Assembly: GCA_003022385.1 (NCBI GenBank)
Contig: PYGV01000004.1
Location: 1 to 64,000 of the forward strand
Length of the DNA stretch: 64,000 nt
Origin: a filamentous cyanobacterium CCP3
Lineage (GTDB): Bacteria > Cyanobacteriota > Cyanobacteriia > Phormidesmidales > Phormidesmidaceae
Reading direction: 5' to 3'
The translations under genes and the position numbers were made by a program. Below the pieces are notes generated by a model, which saw nothing but the letters and a program-made list of their open reading frames with translations, had not been told where the DNA came from and made no database searches. This document shows, one piece after another, positions 37,194 to 44,925 of this stretch; within the stretch, counting starts at the first letter, position 1, and the number at the start of each line of letters is the position of its first letter.

Positions 37194-38072
37194 ATGGCTA
37201 GCCCTGTGACCTCCTCTAGAATTCAAGATTTTTCTGCAGCGGCGACTCCGCAGGGCTCATCCCTGGCACCGGGAGTCTATATCGTCGGCGCCGGGCCGGG
37301 CGACCCAGAACTGCTGACAGTGAAGGCCCAGCGGCTGCTGAGCCAGGCCGATGTCATTCTCTACGCCAACTCCCTGGTGCCCCAGCAAATTTTAGGCTGG
37401 ACTCGTCCCGACGCCGAGCGCATTGGCACCGCGACGATGACCTTGGAAAACATTCTGCCGCTGATGGTGGAGCGGGTACGGGCTGGCAAGTCAGTAATTC
37501 GCCTGCAATCGGGCGATCCAAGCCTGTACAGCGCTATTCATGAGCAAATTCAGGCGCTAGCGGAGGCTGAGGTGCCCTTTGAGGTGGTGCCGGGCATCAG
37601 CGCCTACCAGGCGGCGGCGGCCAAGCTCAACGCCGAACTGACCATTCCGGGGCTGGTTCAGTCGATCATTCTCACCCGCATCAGCGGGCGCACCCAGGTG
37701 CCGGAGGCAGAGGATTTGGCCAGTCTGGCGGCCCACAAGACCAGCCTGTGTCTTTACCTCAGCGCCCGCCACGTCGAAGAATCCCAGGCGCAACTTTTGA
37801 AGCACTACGAACCCGATACCCCGGTGGCAATTTGCTTTCGCGTCGGCTGGCCCGATGAGCAGATCGTGGTTGTACCCCTAGCAGAAATGGCTAAAACCAC
37901 CCGCGATCGCGATTTAATTCGCACCACGCTATATATCATTAGCCCGGCGCTGCGGGGGCAAAAGGTCAGATCGCGGCTCTACAACCCCGAGCACACCCAC
38001 CTGTTTCGCCCCCGCGGCGGTTCGGCGGTGCCCTCGGACTCGACCCAGGCGGCGGTTGCTCCCCAGCCTTGA
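37194..38072 (+). CDS. cobM: Precorrin-4 C11-methyltransferase
   Basis: 292 residues; SAM-dependent corrin-ring methylase of cobalamin (B12) synthesis (CobM/CbiF). Motifs: VYIVGAGPGDPELLTVKA, LYANSLVPQQIL, LQSGDPSLYSAIHEQI, VVPGISAYQAAAAKL, LTRISGRTQVP and the C-terminal TLYIISPAL. The N-terminal 27 residues are outside the fold. No other cob genes are near. It ends 45 bases before the guanidine riboswitch, and read-through from cobM is possible. Confidence 0.92.
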   Translation: MASPVTSSRIQDFSAAATPQGSSLAPGVYIVGAGPGDPELLTVKAQRLLSQADVILYANSLVPQQILGWTRPDAERIGTATMTLENILPLMVERVRAGKSVIRLQSGDPSLYSAIHEQIQALAEAEVPFEVVPGISAYQAAAAKLNAELTIPGLVQSIILTRISGRTQVPEAEDLASLAAHKTSLCLYLSARHVEESQAQLLKHYEPDTPVAICFRVGWPDEQIVVVPLAEMAKTTRDRDLIRTTLYIISPALRGQKVRSRLYNPEHTHLFRPRGGSAVPSDSTQAAVAPQP

Positions 38073-38116
38073 CCACAGCCAGCGATCGGCTTAGAGTATC
38101 TGCATAAAAACTTATG

Positions 38117-38277
38117 CTTCTAGGGTTCCGGTTTGCCGCCAATGGGCGGCTAAGTGTCTGGTCCGAGAGAGGCAGGTTGGTAATCCACAGGCGGTTGCCA
38201 GCTACACGGAGGGATAAAAGCCCGGGAGATTCACGAGGAGCTAGGAGATTTAGCTTCTTAAATCTCCTGGGCTTTTT
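38117..38277 (+). promoter_or_regulatory. Guanidine-I (ykkC) riboswitch with terminator platform
   Basis: The aptamer's conserved blocks are present in order: CTAGGGTTCCGG (38120-38131), CTGGTCCGAGAG (38158-38169), and ACACGG, GGGATAAAAGCCCGGGAG (38204-38228). Directly after, 38219-38231 (AGCCCGGGAGATT) can pair with 38261-38273 (AATCTCCTGGGCT) over 13 bp with one G-U, followed by TTTTT: a terminator whose 5' arm is part of the aptamer, as expected for an ON switch. A rival 9-bp hairpin (38243-38251 with 38260-38268) uses the same 3' arm. The controlled gene is gdmH, 61 bases downstream. Confidence 0.92.
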
Positions 38278-38338
38278 GGCTCATTTTGAAAAAACCTACG
38301 ATTTACCTTGGCCCAATTCACCTCTGTGAGGCTCTCCC

Positions 38339-39532
38339 ATGACCGACCCGTCGAATGATCCCGTATTTCAAAGCCCCAACGGGGCTTCCAGTGAAGCCCA
38401 GCGCGCCCTGGAGATGGAAGCTCGCCTGCCGATGACCGGCTGGCAGCAGGAGGTCTCCCAGGGCCTGGAGTATGGCCTGGAGGCGGCAGAGAGCATTCGC
38501 GATCGCACCATTCCGACCTTTTCCCGCGGCGAACTGCCCCACTACGCGGGCATCAACACCTTCCTCAAAGCCCCCTACGTTGAAGACGTGCGCCGGGTAG
38601 GCGAGTTTGACGTGGCGATCGTCGGCATTCCCCACGACAGCGGCACCACCTATCGCCCCGGCACCCGCTTTGGCCCCCAGGGCATTCGCCGCATTTCGGC
38701 CCTCTACACCCCCTACAACTTCGAGATGGGGATCGACCTGCGCGAGAGCATCACCCTCTGCGACGTGGGCGATGTCTTCACCATTCCGGCCAACAACGAG
38801 AAGTCGTTTGACCAGATTTCTAAGGGCGTGGCCCACGTGTTTGCTTCGGGGGCGTTCCCGATTTTGCTGGGCGGCGACCACTCCATCGGCTTCCCCACGG
38901 TGCGGGGCATCTGCCGTCATCTGGGCGACAAAAAAGTCGGCATCATCCACTTCGATCGCCACGTCGATACCCAGGAGACCGACCTGGATGAGCGCATGCA
39001 CACCTGCCCCTGGTTCCACGCCACCAACATGGCCAACGCCCCGGCCAAGAACCTGGTGCAGCTGGGTATTGGCGGCTGGCAGGTACCGCGCCAAGGAGTG
39101 AAGGTGTGCCGCGAGCGGGCCACCAACATTCTCACCGTCACCGACATCACCGAGATGGGTTTGGACGCGGCGGCGGATTTTGCGATCGCCCGCGCCACCG
39201 ACGGCACCGACTGCGTCTGGATCAGCTTCGACATCGACTGCATCGACGCGGGCTTTGTGCCCGGCACCGGCTGGCCAGAACCCGGCGGCCTGCTGCCCCG
39301 CGAAGCCCTCTACCTGCTCAAGCGCATCGTGCAGGAAACCACCGTCTGCGGCATCGAAGTGGTGGAGGTTTCGCCCCCCTACGACGTCAGCGATATGACC
39401 GCCCTGATGGCCACCCGCGTGATCTGCGACACCATGGCCCACCTGGTGAAATCGGGTCAGCTGCCCCGCCACGAGAAGCCCAGCTATATCCACGAAGAGG
39501 CGAATATGAACGTGGATGAGCCCTGGGAGTAG
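38339..39532 (+). CDS. gdmH: Nickel-dependent guanidine hydrolase
   Basis: 397 residues of the ureohydrolase (arginase/agmatinase) fold, splitting guanidine into urea and ammonia. Six metal ligands are visible: GGDH (His181), DRHVD (Asp206, His208, Asp210) and DIDC (Asp298, Asp300). Close relatives in Synechocystis (Sll1077) share DRHVDTQETDLDERMHTC, in place of the usual DAHTD of agmatinases, and have the ~90-residue N-terminal extension seen here (residues 1-80 before the core). The guanidine riboswitch upstream and the HypA/HypB-like nickel chaperones downstream support this over agmatinase. Guanidine nitrogen would feed the cell as ammonium, and as urea if a urease exists. An internal reverse frame of similar length is only a shadow. 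Confidence 0.9.
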   Translation: MTDPSNDPVFQSPNGASSEAQRALEMEARLPMTGWQQEVSQGLEYGLEAAESIRDRTIPTFSRGELPHYAGINTFLKAPYVEDVRRVGEFDVAIVGIPHDSGTTYRPGTRFGPQGIRRISALYTPYNFEMGIDLRESITLCDVGDVFTIPANNEKSFDQISKGVAHVFASGAFPILLGGDHSIGFPTVRGICRHLGDKKVGIIHFDRHVDTQETDLDERMHTCPWFHATNMANAPAKNLVQLGIGGWQVPRQGVKVCRERATNILTVTDITEMGLDAAADFAIARATDGTDCVWISFDIDCIDAGFVPGTGWPEPGGLLPREALYLLKRIVQETTVCGIEVVEVSPPYDVSDMTALMATRVICDTMAHLVKSGQLPRHEKPSYIHEEANMNVDEPWE

Positions 39533-39584
39533 AACCGTCTTGAAGAAGACGAGAATCCAGTTTATCTAGGTACTGTCTGGTCTA

Positions 39585-39944
39585 ATGGCTGGAATTTCCA
39601 GGGAAATCACGCCGGATTCTCGTCTCAGCCTGGTTTATCGTCACGTGCCTGGAACCGCTCAAGTTGAACGGTTACTGAGAACGGAAGGTAGAGCGCACGT
39701 CTTCAACAGCCTTGAAACGTTGCAGCAAGTCACCAAGGCTATCATCGAGAGGGGTGAGCGGACAGGTGCAAACGACGAAGACGACGCCTATGAGCGATAC
39801 GGCCTCTACTTCTCTGAAGCGATTGGCTACATGCTGAGAGCAGACGGAAGTCGAAGCCCCCTTTACTACGGGGAAATAAAAATTGTGAAAGCCACAGGTC
39901 AATACCATGCTATCCCACGAACTGGCCCTCGCAGAACAATCTAA
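39585..39944 (+). CDS. DUF6972-like protein (possible toxin-antitoxin member)
   Basis: 119 residues. Segments YRHVPGTAQVERLLRTEGRAH, ERYGLYFSEAIGYML, SPLYYGEIKIVKATGQYHAIPRTGP match what I recall as the DUF6972 family, small cyanobacterial proteins of unknown function. Its 3' end overlaps the next gene by 38 bases, typical of coupled two-gene cassettes. It lies inside the guanidine operon between gdmH and the hypA-like gene. Function unproven. Confidence 0.65.
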   Translation: MAGISREITPDSRLSLVYRHVPGTAQVERLLRTEGRAHVFNSLETLQQVTKAIIERGERTGANDEDDAYERYGLYFSEAIGYMLRADGSRSPLYYGEIKIVKATGQYHAIPRTGPRRTI

Positions 39945-40164
39945 AACCTGGAAGTTTCTCGAACTTTGGGTGGATCCAGTATTGTTTCCGCCCAAAGTTT
40001 TAATGTTGATTGGCGACCAAGACGGAACCTGCAAAATTTTTAGTCCGGGCGCAGATTATAAGCTGGTGGTTGCTCACTCCAGCTACGAAACCGCAAGGGC
40101 ATGGCTACTGGAGGACGAATATGAACGAGTTCAGGGTCAACTCTTGGCCGAAGAGGTTCTTTGA
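39907..40164 (+). CDS. Small hypothetical protein, partner of the preceding gene
   Basis: 85 residues: MLSHELALAEQSKTWKF, VDPVLFPPKVLMLIGDQDG, SPGADYKLVVAHSSYETARAWLLEDEYE. It overlaps the upstream gene by 38 bases in another frame, so translation is probably coupled. No known family. The pairing and size suggest a toxin-antitoxin or similar cassette, but no toxin fold is recognised. Confidence 0.6.
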   Translation: MLSHELALAEQSKTWKFLELWVDPVLFPPKVLMLIGDQDGTCKIFSPGADYKLVVAHSSYETARAWLLEDEYERVQGQLLAEEVL

Positions 40165-40241
40165 CTCGTCAACACACAAAAATGGCACGCCATAACATTG
40201 CTGTATGGCACCCCTGCTACTCTACTTCTGCGTTCCCTGCC

Positions 40242-40616
40242 ATGCACGAAACCGACATGACCAAGGCCCTGATTCTCACTGTGCGCGACTGGTGGGAAGC
40301 GCAGCCGGGGCAGCCTGCGATCGAGAAGGTACACCTGACGGTGGGAAAGTTTACCTGCGTAGAGCCCGTGGGTTTGCAGTTTGCCTTTGACGTACAAACC
40401 AGGGGCACCTTTTTAGACGGAGCCGAACTGGTGATTCGCGAAACGCCGCTGATTGCCTTCTGCCACGACTGCCAGAGCGAGTATCGCCCTGAAATTGGCC
40501 TGCAATACGCCTGCCCCACCTGCCAGTCGCCTATGGGCGACATTCGCTCGGGGCGCGAGCTGAAGATCGATCGGGTGGAATATGCCGAGGCGGCTAGCCC
40601 GACGACTCTTTCTTAG
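40242..40616 (+). CDS. ghaA: HypA-like nickel chaperone (GhaA type)
   Basis: 124 residues. Begins MHETDMTKALILTVRDW, where Met1-His2-Glu3 form the nickel site of HypA proteins, which decides the start at 40242. Two CxxC pairs (CHDCQSEY, CPTCQSP) bind zinc. HypA normally helps load nickel into hydrogenase, but no hydrogenase genes are seen. Its place beside gdmH matches the GhaA activator of Synechocystis guanidine hydrolase, thought to help insert nickel. The symbol is by context. Confidence 0.85.
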   Translation: MHETDMTKALILTVRDWWEAQPGQPAIEKVHLTVGKFTCVEPVGLQFAFDVQTRGTFLDGAELVIRETPLIAFCHDCQSEYRPEIGLQYACPTCQSPMGDIRSGRELKIDRVEYAEAASPTTLS

Positions 40617-40661
40617 CCTGGGATAAACTGAGAGTTATAAAATAGCCAAAGTCCACCAGCC

Positions 40662-40985
40662 ATGCCCGCTCAAAGCCGCTTTTTAGATCAGCTTCAGGTG
40701 CTCAATACCCTACATCAAAGGGGTTACCACAGCGACCTGATGGAACGCTCCCTGGCCAAAATGATCGATGTAGAGCGTAGCCAGGCTCTTCAACAGGCTG
40801 CCGACCTGCAAGCCAAGCTCCAGGTCTACGAAAACCAGTACCATCAGCCCTCGGATGCCTTCTACAAACAGTTCAACGCTGGGGAATTGGGCGACAGCAT
40901 AGACTTTGTCGAGTGGAGCATCGTCTACGATATGTGGCAGGCCGTTCAGATGCGCCTCAGCGTTTTACAGCCCATTGGCTCATGA
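40662..40985 (+). CDS. Putative antitoxin-side gene of a TumE-like cassette
   Basis: 107 residues, mostly helical (FLDQLQVLNTLHQRGYHSDLM, QALQQAADLQAKLQVYENQYH, DFVEWSIVYDMWQAVQMRL). The stop codon TGA is directly followed by the ATG of the TumE-like gene, which indicates tight translational coupling. No helix-turn-helix DNA-binding signature is evident, so the antitoxin label rests on position alone. Confidence 0.6.
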   Translation: MPAQSRFLDQLQVLNTLHQRGYHSDLMERSLAKMIDVERSQALQQAADLQAKLQVYENQYHQPSDAFYKQFNAGELGDSIDFVEWSIVYDMWQAVQMRLSVLQPIGS

Positions 40986-41390
40986 ATGGATGCGCAACAG
41001 TATCTCACTGAAATCAAATCCAGATTAATTGCCAGTCCTGTAGTCGAGACCTTCTCAATTGTTGACGAACGAGATCTATCCGACCGGGGTTATTTTCGGG
41101 CTCGAGTCAGGCTGACAAACACTGATTTTTTAGAAATTGCAGAGTACTTTCTCATCATTGAGAACCAACCCAGGGTAGAACGCTATCGCTATCAGTGGAT
41201 GGATAGAGCCCAAGAGACACTCCGCAAGCGCTGGGACAACGTTCCCCACTTTCCAGACCTGCCTAACTTTCCTCACCATGTCCACATTAGTGCCGAAGAC
41301 AATGTGAAAACCGCTGTACCAAGAGGCATCACAGAGTTTCTGACTTTCCTAGAGGCAGAGATCTTGCCAGAACCCGAGTCCGTTGATTAG
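40986..41390 (+). CDS. TumE-family (DUF6516-like) toxin-type protein
   Basis: 134 residues. Segments [70 protein letters not shown] match the TumE/DUF6516 family annotated as a toxin of type-II-like systems. The [13 protein letters not shown] stretch is its hallmark. It starts immediately after the preceding stop (TGAATG). Biochemical activity is not known to me. The cassette sits between the two nickel-chaperone genes. Confidence 0.75.
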   Translation: MDAQQYLTEIKSRLIASPVVETFSIVDERDLSDRGYFRARVRLTNTDFLEIAEYFLIIENQPRVERYRYQWMDRAQETLRKRWDNVPHFPDLPNFPHHVHISAEDNVKTAVPRGITEFLTFLEAEILPEPESVD

Positions 41391-41439
41391 TGCTAATCGC
41401 CAATCCAAAATCCAAAACCTCAAATCTAAAATTCCAATC

Positions 41440-42165
41440 ATGCACCAAACCTTTGACGCTGCTTTAGGCATCGACCTGCTTCACGTTAATCAGAGCGGGG
41501 CCGACCACAACCGCGCCCACTTCGATCGCTGGGGCATCACCTGCATGAATATCATGAGCAGCCCGGGGGCAGGCAAAACGGCGCTGCTGGAGCGCACCCT
41601 GGAGGGGCTGCATGGGGACCTGGCGATCGCCATCATCGAAGGCGACATGACCACCGAACTCGACGCCGATCGCCTGCGCCAGTACGGGGTGCCAGTGATT
41701 GCCATTAACACGGGGCGATCGTGCCACCTCGACGCCAAGATGGTAGCGGGCGGCATTCACACCCTGGAGCACAGCTACGACCCCAACATCCTCGATCTGG
41801 TGCTGGTCGAGAACGTGGGCAATCTGGTGTGCCCTGCCGAGTTTGAAGTGGGCGAACATGCCAAGGTGGCGCTGCTGAGCGTCACCGAGGGAGAAGACAA
41901 GCCCCTCAAGTATCCAATCATGTTTCAGGAGGCCGACTGTCTGCTGATTACTAAGGTCGATCTGGCCCCCTATCTAGACGTGAGCATTGAGCAGATCGCG
42001 GCCAACGTGCGGCAAATGAACCCCCACTGCACCATCATTCCGGTTTCCGCAAAAACCGGAGAAGGGCTGGAGGCGTGGTTTAACTGGATGAAAGTAAACG
42101 TCGTTACCGTTGGTGAAGCGCGCATTCAACCCACTGCCGCACAGACCTCTCACACCCACGCGTAG
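41440..42165 (+). CDS. ghaB: HypB-like nickel GTPase (GhaB type)
   Basis: 241 residues. A SIMIBI GTPase: P-loop [30 protein letters not shown], metal-site [10 protein letters not shown] and GNLVCPAEF, base recognition TKVDLAPY. HypB supplies nickel with HypA; with gdmH upstream it matches GhaB of the guanidine-hydrolase system. N-terminal His-rich nickel-storage region is missing, but the end is SHTHA. Start at ATG 41440 ([17 protein letters not shown]), since the earlier frame translates a repetitive CCAAAAT leader. Confidence 0.88.
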   Translation: MHQTFDAALGIDLLHVNQSGADHNRAHFDRWGITCMNIMSSPGAGKTALLERTLEGLHGDLAIAIIEGDMTTELDADRLRQYGVPVIAINTGRSCHLDAKMVAGGIHTLEHSYDPNILDLVLVENVGNLVCPAEFEVGEHAKVALLSVTEGEDKPLKYPIMFQEADCLLITKVDLAPYLDVSIEQIAANVRQMNPHCTIIPVSAKTGEGLEAWFNWMKVNVVTVGEARIQPTAAQTSHTHA

Positions 42166-42195
42166 GGTGCATCCGCGCCAGCGATACATCGCCCC
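42162..42195. repeat. Palindromic repeat, copy 2 (GTAGGGTGCATC type)
   Basis: GTAGGGTGCATCCGCGCCAG then CGATACATCGCCCC, a degenerate copy of the repeat at 34551. Its first bases supply the TAG stop of the HypB-like gene. Confidence 0.55.
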
Positions 42196-42213
42196 ACAGC
42201 CTAGGCAACAAAA

Positions 42214-42741
42214 CTATGACGGCCCCAACAGTCGCCGCACAGCCCCACCCACAGCCCGTTTGACCTGCTGCTTGCGCCGCCAGCCCTCAAACTCCTTGCG
42301 ATAGCCATACTCGTTGGGTCGGTAGATGCGCCAGGCATCCCAGCTGAGCTTTAGACCCCAGGGTGCCACTATCAGGTAAAGCAAAGCCTTCACTAGCCCG
42401 CCCCAAAACCCAACGCCTCCCGTTAACACCAAAAACAGCAGCAAGAAGCCACCATAGATGGCAAATTGAGACAGCCCATGGCGAAACCGCTGCTGACGCT
42501 GACTGTCAAACAGCTTCTGATCGGCAAGCTCGTATTTTTTAATATCCCACTCGCGCTCGGCAGCGGCTATGGTGTCGGCGGAGATGCCCAACTCGTCGGC
42601 AATTTCGAGCAGCTGGGCGCGGGAGAGTTCGCCGGACTCGGTTTGGCGGGCGATCGCCAGACTCAAAATCTGCTGGGCGTCTTCAGCTAGGTACAAGTAT
42701 TCGCCACAATTGGTGAAAGAATCCGTCCTTAGCTCAGCCAT
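42214..42741 (-). CDS. 2TM-domain membrane protein
   Basis: 175 residues. A soluble N-terminal segment with a SHOCT/HTH-like helix pair (LAEDAQQILSLAIARQ, SRAQLLEIADELGISADTIAAAE) precedes a 2TM domain (FAIYGGFLLLFLVLTGG and LVKALLYLIVAPWGLKL) and a basic tail. Such 2TM proteins are widespread and of unknown role. I take the ATG at 42741 with AGGG 6 bases ahead; the longer start at 42780 is a TTG. It converges on the guanidine operon. Confidence 0.75.
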   Translation of the reverse strand: MAELRTDSFTNCGEYLYLAEDAQQILSLAIARQTESGELSRAQLLEIADELGISADTIAAAEREWDIKKYELADQKLFDSQRQQRFRHGLSQFAIYGGFLLLFLVLTGGVGFWGGLVKALLYLIVAPWGLKLSWDAWRIYRPNEYGYRKEFEGWRRKQQVKRAVGGAVRRLLGPS

Positions 42742-42933
42742 CACCATCCCTGCCAAAACTCTCTTTTCCCTTATAGACAAAATCTAAACGATCTCGGGGG
42801 TCGGTTGGGGTACGGAAAACCTATTGTCACAAGCCCCAAAGCCGCAGTGATCCAATTCGTAGTGGTAAAACTTGCCCTGATGGGGGCATGCTAACCCCGA
42901 AGGCTATGCATCTAACCCTTGGAGGGTACACTT

Positions 42934-43314
42934 ATGACCCAACTGGTCCCCATCCGCCTAGAGGATGGCACCGAGATCTACATGGAGGCCACCGACGATG
43001 TGGTCACTCCCATCTCGCCTCCGGCCCCCAGCCCTGACCTCTACGGTGAAACTACCCGCACCGCCAAGGGCTGGAGCAGCGCCAACCAGACCGTCCAAAT
43101 CCAAGCTGCCCAGAGCTTTAAAGCCATTGAAGGCACCATTCGCACCTACACCAGTCACACCATGAATGCCTTCAAAGATATGGCCACCGCCAATGTCGAA
43201 AAAGTCACCCTGGAGTTCGGCCTTAAGGTCGGCGGAGAGGCAGGCGTTCCTTACGTTACGAAAGGCACCGCAGAGAGCAACCTGAAAATTACGGTGGAGT
43301 GCTCCTTCAAATAG
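42934..43314 (+). CDS. Trypsin-co-occurring domain protein (Trypco1/CU044_2847 family)
   Basis: 126 residues. VPIRLEDGTEIYMEATDD at the N-terminus, AAQSFKAIEGTIRTYTSHTMNAF, and VTLEFGLKVGGEAGVPYVTKGTAESNLKITV at the C-terminus (split here). This family, also named CU044_2847, often lies next to trypsin-like peptidases in bacterial conflict or stress systems. GGAGG precedes the ATG at 42934. No peptidase gene is adjacent here, so it is an orphan copy. A strong terminator follows. Confidence 0.82.
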   Translation: MTQLVPIRLEDGTEIYMEATDDVVTPISPPAPSPDLYGETTRTAKGWSSANQTVQIQAAQSFKAIEGTIRTYTSHTMNAFKDMATANVEKVTLEFGLKVGGEAGVPYVTKGTAESNLKITVECSFK

Positions 43315-43349
43315 CGCCCTCTAGGGAGCAAAGCATCATCGTCACAGCG

Positions 43350-43410
43350 CCGGGTTGCTCAAGGGAAGTGTAGTTTTAGCCAAGCTCCCCGCACAGCAGC
43401 CCGGTTTTTT
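43350..43410 (+). terminator. Rho-independent terminator of the Trypco1 gene
   Basis: CCGGGTTGCT (43350-43359) pairs with AGCAGCCCGG (43395-43404) over 10 bp with one G-U, and six T follow. The large loop contains a smaller GGGA/TCCC helix. Confidence 0.75.
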
Positions 43411-43590
43411 GCTGCACTCAATTTCGGCAGCCGATGGCGTTGCCCCGGTAGGTTGGCCCAGCAGACAGGGACACAAGTCGATAAGAAACACAGCTAGACA
43501 CACAAGCGTCTGGCTCAAGTCGTCGCCTGCTGAGCCATGATTGACGCCAGTGAACGTTTAGGAACGTAGGTTTTTTAAAGGTGCAATTCT

Positions 43591-43642
43591 TGTGGGTCAG
43601 GCATCTTGCCTGACTGTGGACAGCCGGGACGGCTATCCCACA
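43591..43642. repeat. 52-base intergenic palindrome
   Basis: TGTGGG...CCCACA close the element; inside are two stems, TCAGGCA/TGCCTGA and AGCC/GGCT. This bipartite fold with GCCTG/CAGGC cores is of the interspersed-repeat type seen in other cyanobacteria. The right half is similar to 6476-6500. Confidence 0.65.
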
Positions 43643-44054
43643 GTATTTGATTCGCTATCCTTAGGTCGAGAAGTAGCTCTACAGAATATAGGGCGCCTCA
43701 GTGTCGCTTTGCAGCCCTTCCGGTGAGCTGCTCTCGGCCCCAATCAGTAGCCTCTACGTATATTTGTTGTGCCAATTCTTGGCCAATGTATAATAATTTG
43801 ATGATAAAGATTGAAAAACAAGGGGTTCTAGCAAATCTTTCTTACTATTTTGTAGATTCCAGGCCTCATTTTTAAGTTCTGGTTCTCCAGACCACTGGTT
43901 AGACTCTACCCCCGTTCACACTGGGGCTGCCTCTGCGGCATTTTTGGCTTTATAGCCGTGTTACGTTCATTAGTCCGCTCTCGACAGTTCCTGAAAATCC
44001 AGACAATTACACCCAATATCACTACAAGGGCCACCGCGAAAAGGGAATGAGATT

Positions 44055-44723
44055 TTGCAGGGATTGACGAAGGAAAAGCCCATCTTAATCACCTGTTTGG
44101 CTGCCGGGGGAGCACTGGCTGTTTTGACGTTGCTGGTCCGATCGGGTCCCGGCAGCACCCCCTCGCTGCCGCCGCCGCCACCCAGTGCCGAAAGTTTGAA
44201 CATTGAAACGGTGCCCGTGCCCCCAAGTATTAACCAGGTTACCCCTCAAGAGCGACTGGAGCGCGACATGACCCGGCAGGAAGACCTGGTTAACGCCCTG
44301 CAAGACGAACTGGAGGCTCAAAAAGACCTGGCCGACGACCTCAAAGCCCAGCTCGAACGTCAGCAAGCCGAAACTGAGCAGGTGATGGCCCAGCTTGACA
44401 ACTATCAAACGGCAGTCGAAGAAATGACCTCTCAGCAGGTGCGGCTGATCGAGTCTATCCCGCGCAACAACGAAACCCAGACCATGATTCTCTGGGGCAT
44501 TTTGGGTCTGTTTCTCATGCTAATGCTGGGCGGCGGTACTGCCTTTGCCATTATTGCCCTGTGGCTGATGCACATTCAGAGGCGCACCCAACAGCCGCCG
44601 CCGATGGTGTACCCCATGCGGATGCCTCCCAGCCCCTACTACTACTATGAACGGCAGCCTCTGCCGCCCCCTGTACAGCAGCAGCCCTATGTGCAGTACG
44701 ACATTAGGCCCTATCAGGACTGA
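44055..44723 (+). CDS. Membrane coiled-coil protein with proline-rich ends
   Basis: 222 residues, not recognised. First helix [19 protein letters not shown], a Pro-rich stretch, a coiled coil (about 65-140: RLERDMTRQEDLVNALQDEL, KAQLERQQAETEQVMAQL), a second helix (MILWGILGLFLMLMLGGGT), then a Pro/Tyr-rich tail. Both ends of the coil are membrane-linked, so it may hang as a loop across a compartment. Start uncertain: TTG at 44055 or 44064. It precedes the PlsY/PEP-synthase-like gene by about 200 bases. Confidence 0.65.
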   Translation: MQGLTKEKPILITCLAAGGALAVLTLLVRSGPGSTPSLPPPPPSAESLNIETVPVPPSINQVTPQERLERDMTRQEDLVNALQDELEAQKDLADDLKAQLERQQAETEQVMAQLDNYQTAVEEMTSQQVRLIESIPRNNETQTMILWGILGLFLMLMLGGGTAFAIIALWLMHIQRRTQQPPPMVYPMRMPPSPYYYYERQPLPPPVQQQPYVQYDIRPYQD

Positions 44724-44925
44724 TGTGGATGAGTGAGTGGATGGGTAGATGGGTGGATGGGTTCTATCGACCAAAGAGCCGGTACCCTTGAGCTCGCTCT
44801 CTCGCCGAGGTCTGTATGGGGGAAAAATAACAGAGTGCAGTAAGGGGGTAATGTGCAAGGTGTAGGGTTTAAAGCGACGCGTTGACCCTGGTTGCTTCAC
44901 TTTCTTTCTCTGGCGTTTGCAGTCG

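Larger units (their letters stand above)
43315..44054. other. 740-base intergenic region
   Basis: Starts with the terminator of the Trypco1 gene, holds the palindrome at 43591-43642, and an AT-rich promoter-like stretch from 43770 to 43880 (for example TATAAT at 43792). No protein frame with family features was seen. Confidence 0.55.

Noticed and set aside
38318-39493. 391-codon leftward frame opposite gdmH
   Set aside because: It is the antisense shadow of a well-identified enzyme gene; its Gly/His/Val-rich translation has no family features.
38339-39532. Agmatinase or arginase assignment for the ureohydrolase
   Set aside because: The guanidine riboswitch, DRHVD motif and nickel chaperones fit guanidine hydrolase better; agmatinase would need no such context.
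40242-42165. HypA/HypB as hydrogenase maturation genes
   Set aside because: No hydrogenase or other hyp genes are present, whereas the guanidine riboswitch and GdmH are adjacent.
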